NCBI GenBank assembly: GCA_903875575.1
Contig: CAIQWJ010000025.1
Span: 49,772-113,771 of the forward strand
Source of the DNA: an uncultured Acidobacteriia bacterium
GTDB taxonomy: Bacteria; Acidobacteriota; Terriglobia; Bryobacterales; Bryobacteraceae
Length of the DNA: 64,000 nt
Direction: 5' to 3'
A program made the translations under genes and the position numbers. The first letter of the stretch is position 1. Each line of letters opens with the position of its first letter. Shown in pieces: positions 56,670 through 64,000 of this stretch. The notes beneath the pieces were generated by a model. The model was given only the letters and a program-made list of their open reading frames with translations. It searched no databases and was not told the DNA's origin.

Positions 56670-57521
56670 ATGCCCGGCCGCCTCTACGTCGTCTCCACCC
56701 CGATCGGCAATCTGGAGGATATTACCTATCGAGCCGTCCGCGTCCTGAAGGAAGCCGACTGGATCGCCTGCGAAGATACCCGCACCACACGGCGCCTGCT
56801 GGACCATTACGGCATCACCACCCGCGCTATCAGCTATCACGATCACAATGAAGCCGAACGCGCCGCCGAACTGATCGAGAGAATTGAACAGGGTGAGAAT
56901 GGCGCGCTGGTTTCCGATGCCGGAACGCCGCTTCTCTCCGACCCTGGCTATCGAATCGTCCACGCCGCCGCGACAGCAGGTATCCGAATTGAAGCTTTGC
57001 CGGGACCTTCGGCGCTCCTCGCCGCGCTCGTGGTTTCCGGCCTGCCTACGGACCAATTCCACTTCGGCGGCTTTCTGCCATCGAAGCAGGGGGCGCGTCG
57101 GCGTCTGCTGGAGTCTCTGGCAGACGAAGACGCCACACTAATTTTTTACGAAACGCCTCACCGGATTCTGGAAGCACTGGAAGACATCGGGGAAGTACTG
57201 CGGGGGCGACCCGTGGTAGCTGCGCGGGAACTGACCAAGATGTACGAGGAGGTCCTCCGCGGTACGCCCGAAGAGATACGCGCAACTCTGGCCTCTCGCG
57301 ATTCCGTGAGGGGCGAATTTGTGGTGTTGATTGGCAAATCGCTCACGCCGGTGGCGAACGATGTTCCGATTGAAGACATGATCCAGGCTCTGATTGGGGC
57401 AGGTGTAGAGCGCATGGAAGCGATGAAGACGGTGGCGCGCGAACGCGGCCTTTCAAAGCGGGAAGTCTATAAGCTCATGAGCGGGCCCGCTGGCCCGAAG
57501 GCAAAGCCGCCTAACGCATAA
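56670..57521 (+). CDS. rsmI: 16S rRNA (cytidine-1402-2'-O)-methyltransferase
   Basis: A 283-residue tetrapyrrole-methylase-fold enzyme. Family motifs are VVSTPIGNLEDITYRAV at the N-terminus, CEDTRTTRRLLDHY, ALVSDAGTPLLSDPGY, LPGPSALLAALVVSGLP, and FYETPHRI. It methylates the ribose of C1402 in 16S rRNA, improving decoding fidelity. It is divergent from hipBA; its ATG lies 130 bases from that start. The 221-base gap after it shows no gene. Confidence 0.95.
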   Translation: MPGRLYVVSTPIGNLEDITYRAVRVLKEADWIACEDTRTTRRLLDHYGITTRAISYHDHNEAERAAELIERIEQGENGALVSDAGTPLLSDPGYRIVHAAATAGIRIEALPGPSALLAALVVSGLPTDQFHFGGFLPSKQGARRRLLESLADEDATLIFYETPHRILEALEDIGEVLRGRPVVAARELTKMYEEVLRGTPEEIRATLASRDSVRGEFVVLIGKSLTPVANDVPIEDMIQALIGAGVERMEAMKTVARERGLSKREVYKLMSGPAGPKAKPPNA

Positions 57522-57742
57522 CCGGCATCGCGGTCAATGCCGCTTCCGGGACAAGAGCATCCGAGCCGTCCCCAAATTCAACTGTATAAATCACGGCTCC
57601 GAGCGGCAGCTCAGATGTCTCTGCCTGCTACGTCGTCTCGATGATAATTATTCCCACTATCACGCCGGCCTCAAGCGTGGCAGGCAAACGCAACGCGGCT
57701 GTGCGATTGCTGTGCAAGTCACTGCCGAAACTAGAATAGAAT

Positions 57743-59059
57743 TTGCTCCCCACAGTCACTATCGCCGGAGGCGGTCTCGCCGGCACCGAAGCCGCCTGGC
57801 AACTCGCCGAGCGCGGCATCCACGTCGTCCTTTATGAAATGCGTCCGGTCCGCACGACCGACGCGCACCAGACCGACCGCCTCGCCGAACTCGTCTGCAG
57901 CAATTCCCTCAAGAGCGACCAGCACCCCTCGGCCTCCTGGTTGCTCAAAGAAGAACTCCGCCGTCTCGATTCCCTTCTCCTGCGCGCTGCCGCCGCCGCG
58001 CGCGTGCCGGGTGGTCAGGCGCTCACCGTGGATCGCAACGTCTTCGCGGCGGAGGTCACCAACGCCATCGAAGGTCATCCGCGCATCGAAATCCGGCGTG
58101 AAGAACTCACACAGGTAGATCCCGCCAGCATCACGATCATCGCCACCGGTCCGCTGACCAGCGACAATCTGGCAAATAGTATTGGTGCACTCACCGGCGC
58201 AGGCCGTCTCTTCTTCTACGACAGCATCAGTCCGATTGTCGACGCCACCACGATTGACCGCGCCATCGCGTTTCCCGCTTCCCGTTACGACAAATCGCTC
58301 GATGGCACCGGCGACTACCTCAACTGCCCGTTCAACAAGGCTGAATACGAACATTTCATCGACGAACTCATGGCGGCGAACGCCGTGGAATCGCACATCC
58401 CGAACGACGTTCCCTATTTCGAAGCCTGCCTCCCTATTGAAGAAATCGCGCGCCGTGGTCGCGACACTCTGCGCTTCGGTCCCATGAAGCCAATGGGCCT
58501 CACGGACCCCCGCACCGGTCGCCGTCCCTGGGCTGCCGTCCAGTTGCGCCAGGAGAATCTGCGGGCCGATAGCTACAATCTGGTCGGTTTCCAGAACCAC
58601 CTGCGTTTTGGTGAACAGAAGCGAATCATGCGCCTGATTCCGGGTCTCGAAAACGCCGAATTTCTGCGTTACGGCCAGATCCACCGCAACACCTACATCA
58701 ACGCGCCCCAGTTGCTCAATGCCACCCTCCAGTTGCGCGAGCACCCGGGAATCTTTTTCGCCGGACAGATATCCGGCGTGGAGGGTTACGTGGAATCCAT
58801 CGCCACGGGACTCGCGGCAGGCCGTCTCGTTGCTGCGTGGGTGAAAGGCGAACCCTTAAAGCCCTTCCCGCGCGAAACCGCCATCGGATCGCTGCTGCAC
58901 TACATTTCGCACGCCGATCTGAAACACTACCAGCCGGCCAACATCGCCTTCGACCTGTTTCCGTCGCTCGAAACGCCCTTGCGCGATCGCAGGGAACGGC
59001 AGATCGCGGTCTGCGAGCTGGCGTCATCCGCATTGAGCGCCTATGTCGGACCTGCGTAA
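57743..59059 (+). CDS. trmFO: Folate-dependent tRNA(uracil-54-C5)-methyltransferase TrmFO
   Basis: A 438-residue flavoenzyme that makes ribothymidine at tRNA position 54 using methylene-tetrahydrofolate and FADH2. The FAD-binding motif is TIAGGGLAGTEAAWQLAERG (about 5-24), then YEMRPVRTT, and the catalytic Cys in VCSNSLKSD (about 53). The start is TTG at 57743, immediately before the Rossmann strand; no ATG lies in a suitable place. It overlaps the xerC gene by 17 bases, as trmFO and xerC are neighbours in many bacteria. Confidence 0.95.
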   Translation: MLPTVTIAGGGLAGTEAAWQLAERGIHVVLYEMRPVRTTDAHQTDRLAELVCSNSLKSDQHPSASWLLKEELRRLDSLLLRAAAAARVPGGQALTVDRNVFAAEVTNAIEGHPRIEIRREELTQVDPASITIIATGPLTSDNLANSIGALTGAGRLFFYDSISPIVDATTIDRAIAFPASRYDKSLDGTGDYLNCPFNKAEYEHFIDELMAANAVESHIPNDVPYFEACLPIEEIARRGRDTLRFGPMKPMGLTDPRTGRRPWAAVQLRQENLRADSYNLVGFQNHLRFGEQKRIMRLIPGLENAEFLRYGQIHRNTYINAPQLLNATLQLREHPGIFFAGQISGVEGYVESIATGLAAGRLVAAWVKGEPLKPFPRETAIGSLLHYISHADLKHYQPANIAFDLFPSLETPLRDRRERQIAVCELASSALSAYVGPA

Positions 59060-59954
59060 CGCCATCGACGACTATCTGGCCTCGCTCGCTCGCGGCAACG
59101 ATTCGCCGCATACTTTGCGCAACTACGCGGCAGATCTCGACGAGTTTCTGGAATATTTCTCGCCGGAAGGCACGGTTCCCCCTGCGCTCGCGGAGTTCGA
59201 CCTGCTGGCATTGCGGGAATGGTTGGCACACCTCTACGATCGCGAGCAAAAACCCGCCACTATTCGACGTAAGATGGCGTCATTGAGAGGCCTCTTCCGC
59301 TTCCTCTCGCGCGAGAAGCGCATCCTCAAAGATCCCGCGAAACAACTTCGACTCCCGCGCATGCCAAAGACCCTTCCGCAAGTGCCGAATGCCGAGACCA
59401 TGAACGCTCTGGTGGATGGCACCGGGCAGGACGACTTGGACCGGCCGCATCCAAAGCGCGACCGCCTGCTGTTTGAGATCCTTTACGGCTGCGGCCTGCG
59501 CATCAGCGAAGCGGTGGGCCTCAACCTGGACGATATTGACCGCACAGACCGGTGGATGAGGGTGCGAGGTAAGGGCCGCAAAGAACGGCAGGTCCCGTTC
59601 GGATCAAAGGCTGCCGAAGCACTGGAGACCTGGCTGGAAGAGCGAGCGCCGGTGCCAGCGGTGAAGCCGGAAATGGCATTGTTCCTCAACCATCGGGGCA
59701 AGAGAATCACGGATCGCGGCGCGCGCAATATCGTGAAATTCTACGCCACGTATCTGGCGGGCGATTCCTCCATCCACCCGCACACCCTGCGTCACGCCTT
59801 CGCAACGCATTTGCTCAGCGATGGCGCGGACCTGCGTTCTATCCAGGAATTACTGGGCCACGCGCGCCTCTCCACCACCCAAAAATACACGAGAGTGTCG
59901 CTGACAGATCTGATGCGCGTGTATGACGGCGCACATCCAAAGTCGAAGGCTTAA
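59043..59954 (+). CDS. xerC: Tyrosine recombinase XerC
   Basis: A 303-residue site-specific recombinase. An N-terminal SAM-like DNA-binding domain (about 1-90, DYLASLARGNDSPHTLRNYAAD) is followed by the catalytic domain with Arg at about 151 (GLRISEAVGL), HTLRHAFATHLL at about 246-257, and Tyr at about 282 in LGHARLSTTQKYTRVS. It resolves chromosome dimers at dif. ATG at 59043 overlaps trmFO. No dif-like site was found in this window. Confidence 0.92.
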   Translation: MSDLRNAIDDYLASLARGNDSPHTLRNYAADLDEFLEYFSPEGTVPPALAEFDLLALREWLAHLYDREQKPATIRRKMASLRGLFRFLSREKRILKDPAKQLRLPRMPKTLPQVPNAETMNALVDGTGQDDLDRPHPKRDRLLFEILYGCGLRISEAVGLNLDDIDRTDRWMRVRGKGRKERQVPFGSKAAEALETWLEERAPVPAVKPEMALFLNHRGKRITDRGARNIVKFYATYLAGDSSIHPHTLRHAFATHLLSDGADLRSIQELLGHARLSTTQKYTRVSLTDLMRVYDGAHPKSKA

Positions 59955-59962
59955 CTCATCCG

Positions 59963-61435
59963 TCAAATCGGGTAATGCCGCGGCTCGGTTTGCAACGTAA
60001 TCCAGCGCAGTTCGGTAAACTCCGCGATCGCCGCTGTGCCCCCGAAGCGACCGTAACCGCTGTCTTTCACGCCCCCGAACGGCATATTCGCCTCGTCGTG
60101 CACGGTGGGCCCGTTGATGTGGCAGATGCCCGATTCAATGCGATCCGCCACGCGCAGCGCCCGCGCCGTATCCCGGCTGAAAATCGCTGCAGAGAGTCCA
60201 AATTCAGAGTCGTTGGCCACGCGAATGGCCTCGTCTTCACCCTGGACGCGGATCACGGACACCACGGGGCCAAAGGACTCTTCGGAGTAGAGCTTCATTT
60301 CCGGTGTCACGCCATCCAGTACCGTCGCCTGCATGACCGCCCCTTCCACTCCGCCTCCCGTGACCAGCCGCGCGCCCTTATCCACCGCGTCTTTGACCAT
60401 CCCCGCAACCCGTCGTGCAGCTTCTGCTGAAACCATCGCGCCGAGCTTGACGTCGGATCGCCGCGGATCTCCCGCTAAGAGTCCAGACGCCCGCGCGGCC
60501 AGCTTCGCCACGAATTCGTCTGCAATCGACGAATCCACGATGATTCGCTCTGTGGACATGCAGATCTGGCCCTGATTCATGAATGCGCCGAAGTTCGCTC
60601 CGGCGGCCGCTTCATCCAGGTCCGCATCGTGGAGCACCAGAAGCGGTGCCTTACCGCCAAGCTCCAACAGCGCCGGTTTCAGGTGTTTTGCGGCAAGTTG
60701 GGCAATGATCCTGCCCACCGGAGTCGAGCCGGTGAAATTCACGCGCCGCACCGACGGATTCGCAATCAGGCGTTCCACAATCGCCGGCGCATCCTCCGGC
60801 GCGTTGAGGATCACGTTGATCACACCGTCGCCCAGGCCCGCTTCCTGAAGCGCTGTGCCAATGAGGCGGTGCAGTCCGGGGCAGGTCTCCGCACCCTTCA
60901 GGACGACGGTGTTACCGCAGGCGAGTGGCATGGCAACGGCCCGCACGCCCAGAATAACCGGAGCGTTCCACGGCGCAATTCCCAGCACCACGCCGCACGG
61001 GCGCCGCACGGCCATCGCGACATTGCCCGGCACGCCGGAGGGCAGCACCTGGCCGGTAATCTGCGTTGTCATGGCGGCGGCTTCCCGCAGCATATTCGCC
61101 GCAAGCATGACGTTGAACCCATACCAGCCAGGCGTTGACCCCGTTTCTGCGATGCCGGTGGAGATGAATTCACCGGTCAGTGAGTCCAGGTTGTCGGCTG
61201 CCTTCAGCAGCCGCTTGCGGCGTTCCGTAGCAGTCAAATCGCGCCACGCGGGCCACGCGGCCTTTGCCGCCGCCACCGCCGCATCCGCGTCTTCCAGTGA
61301 AGCGGCCGCCGCTCGCGTCGCCACTTCTCCGGTAAATGGGTCGATGCGGTCAAACGTCCTGCCGTCCTTCGCGGCCATTGTCCGGCCGCCTATGAGCAAC
61401 TCCGCTGTCTTCCCGCGTCCCGTCTGATCCGCCAT
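59963..61435 (-). CDS. Aldehyde dehydrogenase family protein
   Basis: A 490-residue NAD(P)-dependent aldehyde dehydrogenase. The cofactor-site motif VNFTGSTPVGRIIA, the Glu-loop LELGGKAPLLVL, the catalytic Cys in NQGQICMSTERII, and GPVVSVIRV are present. The sequence is closest in character to salicylaldehyde/vanillin dehydrogenase-like enzymes, but substrate cannot be assigned. ATG at 61435 with GGAGAT is preferred over the frame to 61555, which runs into the divergent thiC gene. It converges on xerC with an 8-base gap. Confidence 0.92.
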   Translation of the reverse strand: MADQTGRGKTAELLIGGRTMAAKDGRTFDRIDPFTGEVATRAAAASLEDADAAVAAAKAAWPAWRDLTATERRKRLLKAADNLDSLTGEFISTGIAETGSTPGWYGFNVMLAANMLREAAAMTTQITGQVLPSGVPGNVAMAVRRPCGVVLGIAPWNAPVILGVRAVAMPLACGNTVVLKGAETCPGLHRLIGTALQEAGLGDGVINVILNAPEDAPAIVERLIANPSVRRVNFTGSTPVGRIIAQLAAKHLKPALLELGGKAPLLVLHDADLDEAAAGANFGAFMNQGQICMSTERIIVDSSIADEFVAKLAARASGLLAGDPRRSDVKLGAMVSAEAARRVAGMVKDAVDKGARLVTGGGVEGAVMQATVLDGVTPEMKLYSEESFGPVVSVIRVQGEDEAIRVANDSEFGLSAAIFSRDTARALRVADRIESGICHINGPTVHDEANMPFGGVKDSGYGRFGGTAAIAEFTELRWITLQTEPRHYPI

Positions 61436-61524
61436 AACTTTATCTCCTGTTCCGCTATTATCTACTCGCCCCCTGTTCCGGCGACTGAGCCGCCTCCAGC
61501 CCATCCCCTCGGCGCTACACTTAG

Positions 61525-62901
<1,377 letters not shown>

Positions 62902-62915
62902 CAAGCCTCCGGGCC

Positions 62916-62962
62916 CTCCGCGAATAGTACTCTCTGGTACCCTTCGTCGGAGTCGTTTTTTT
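62916..62962 (+). terminator. Rho-independent terminator after thiC
   Basis: CTCCGCGAA..GTAC (62916-62930) pairs with GTAC..TTCG.CGGAG (62937-62952), with a 2x2 internal mismatch and one bulged T. The loop is TCTCTG. T7 follows at 62956-62962. It lies 15 bases after the stop. Confidence 0.8.
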
Positions 62963-62985
62963 CGCTGCATGATGAAATAGGCTTC

Positions 62986-63222
62986 ATGGATAAGGTCACG
63001 GTATCGTCGAAAGGTCAAATTGCGATACCGAAGGCCATCCGTGTCGCGCTGAATATTTCCGACGGCACAAAGCTGACGGTGCATGTGCGCGGAAAGGAAG
63101 TTGTGCTATCCAAGTACGCTTCCTGGAAGAACCTGGCGGGTTCCGGTGCCGGGCACCAGATCATGACTGCTTTTGCCTCAGATAAGCAACGCGAGCGTAA
63201 GCGTGAATATTCGCGTCCTTGA
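62986..63222 (+). CDS. AbrB/MazE-type antitoxin (VapB-like)
   Basis: A 78-residue protein with an AbrB-type swapped-hairpin DNA-binding fold (VTVSSKGQIAIPKAIRVALNISDGTKL). The C-terminal extension binds the toxin. It overlaps the PIN-domain gene by 20 bases. It should repress the unit together with the toxin and neutralise the latter's RNase activity. Confidence 0.9.
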   Translation: MDKVTVSSKGQIAIPKAIRVALNISDGTKLTVHVRGKEVVLSKYASWKNLAGSGAGHQIMTAFASDKQRERKREYSRP

Positions 63223-63640
63223 CTCCTGGGCCATTCTTGAATGGATTGTCGGCCGTCAGCCCGGTTGTGATGTCGTGGCGTCATGGCTGCTTCAGGCGGA
63301 CGAAGGAACTGTACGTCTACTGATGAGCGCCGTCAGTGCGGGCGAGGTCTATTATTGCCTTCGTAAGAATCACAGTCTCGAACTGGCCGATTACTGGCGT
63401 GATGCCGCTCCTACGCTTCCCATAACCGTGGAAGCGCCCGGCAGTCTGGACGTTTGGGCCGCTGCTGAACTGAGGTCCAGATATCCAATCGCCTATACCG
63501 ACGCCTTCGCGGTAGCCATGGCCATCAAACACTCGTGTCCGCTGATGACAGGAGATCCGGAAATGCGTGTGGTGGACCGCGTTGAAATCCACTGGATCGG
63601 CCGCGCCCCCGGTACCGTTGGATTCTCTCAGGCAGGGTAA
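63203..63640 (+). CDS. PIN-domain toxin (VapC-like RNase)
   Basis: A 145-residue PIN-fold ribonuclease. Acidic metal ligands are in VLDSWAILEW (first Asp), SAVSAGEVYYC (Glu), and YTDAFAVAMA and TGDPEM (later Asp residues). The translation start is taken as GTG at 63203, inside the antitoxin gene, because it places the first Asp correctly; the longer frame to 63173 would add an unlikely N-terminus. VapC toxins cleave tRNA or rRNA; the target is unknown. Confidence 0.85.
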   Translation: MNIRVLDSWAILEWIVGRQPGCDVVASWLLQADEGTVRLLMSAVSAGEVYYCLRKNHSLELADYWRDAAPTLPITVEAPGSLDVWAAAELRSRYPIAYTDAFAVAMAIKHSCPLMTGDPEMRVVDRVEIHWIGRAPGTVGFSQAG

Positions 63641-63641
63641 C

Positions 63642-64000
63642 ATGACGAGTACCCTGCAGCTCGGATTCCTGCTTTTCGCGGCTACGCTGGCCCCGGCGTT
63701 TTTGCCGGCTCAAACCCGCCCCGTCGTTGTTGTCATGGAAACATCGCTCGGGACGGTGGAGGCGGAGATCGACGTTGTGCATGCGCCCGTTACCTCTGCC
63801 AATTTCCTCAAATACGTGGATGCCGGCAGCTACAACGGCGGGCAGTTCCACCGCACGGTGAAGCCGGACAATCAGCCCAATAACACCGTGAAGATCGAAG
63901 TCATTCAGGCGGCGGTGGCGCAAACCTCGCCGGAACAGCCGCCGATCGCTCTGGAGCGTACCTCCGTAACCGGACTTCGCCATCTCGATGGCGTCATTTC
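63642..64000 (+). CDS. Exported cyclophilin-type peptidyl-prolyl isomerase (truncated by window end)
   Basis: The first 119 codons are present. A signal peptide (LQLGFLLFAATLAPAFLPAQT) precedes the cyclophilin domain: VVVMETSLGTVEAEIDV, ANFLKYVDAGSYNGGQFHR. FHR holds the catalytic Arg. The usual following residues are replaced by TVKPDNQPNNTVKIEVIQ, a variant seen in some exported cyclophilins. It would assist folding of periplasmic proteins. It begins directly after the toxin stop. The gene continues beyond position 64000. Confidence 0.88.
   Translation, partial: MTSTLQLGFLLFAATLAPAFLPAQTRPVVVVMETSLGTVEAEIDVVHAPVTSANFLKYVDAGSYNGGQFHRTVKPDNQPNNTVKIEVIQAAVAQTSPEQPPIALERTSVTGLRHLDGVI

Noticed and set aside
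57731..58744. 337-codon minus-strand frame
   Set aside because: Exact shadow of trmFO, whose motifs are all on the plus strand.

Overview
The window looks like chromosomal sequence of a GC-rich acidobacterium, most likely in the Bryobacter/Solibacter group (Bryobacterales). I infer this from lineage-typical families: an NHL-propeller protein with the Solibacter-type C-terminal domain, a VWFA-related Acidobacteria protein beside an Oar-like TonB receptor, a DUF1800/DUF1501 pair, a TPR/FG-GAP/UnbV protein, and many exported Gly-rich proteins. No plasmid, prophage or insertion sequence is evident. Phylum assignment is inference; no search was run.

Layout. 1-8.4 kb: two exported proteins of unknown role (one built of four secretin-N-like repeats), a GMC dehydrogenase with its small subunit, a ThDP enzyme, an orphan Flp pilin and an M19 dipeptidase. 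8.4-16.5 kb: NHL propeller, DUF4199 protein with a membrane-anchored LuxR regulator, tRNA-Pro(GGG), PfkB kinase, MurJ, a Zn-ribbon coiled-coil protein and an array of 29-bp hairpin repeats. 16.5-23 kb: a coiled-coil membrane protein, then a cobalamin operon (riboswitch, TonB receptor, PduO-type adenosyltransferase, DUF6580 membrane protein), a cysteine-synthase-family enzyme and a receiver-like protein. 23-32.7 kb: DUF3467, GT39, an overlapping glycosidase/MFS pair, a DUF4143 ATPase, GluQRS, Sua5 and prfB with a programmed frameshift. 33-45 kb: DUF1800/DUF1501, a second PMT-like membrane protein, a translationally coupled TonB receptor/VWFA pair, a methyltransferase. 45-51.9 kb: DUF6526, GH95, UnbV protein, IscU-like protein, Nudix hydrolase. 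52-55 kb: a CpaE-like ATPase, a REC-PilZ protein and a LuxR response regulator in tandem. 55-64 kb: HipBA with a readable promoter and operators, RsmI, TrmFO-XerC, ALDH, ThiC with a terminator, a VapBC pair and a truncated cyclophilin.

How genes work together. The clearest units are: (i) the B12 operon, where outer-membrane uptake, adenosylation and a probable inner-membrane protein share one riboswitch; (ii) the TonB receptor/VWFA pair, whose stop and start codons overlap; (iii) the overlapping glycosidase/transporter pair, suggesting breakdown of an acidic glycan and import of the product; (iv) the CpaE/REC-PilZ/LuxR set, suggesting pilus or surface regulation; (v) two toxin-antitoxin modules. 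Housekeeping RNA-modification and translation genes (gluQRS, Sua5, prfB, rsmI, trmFO) are scattered between them.
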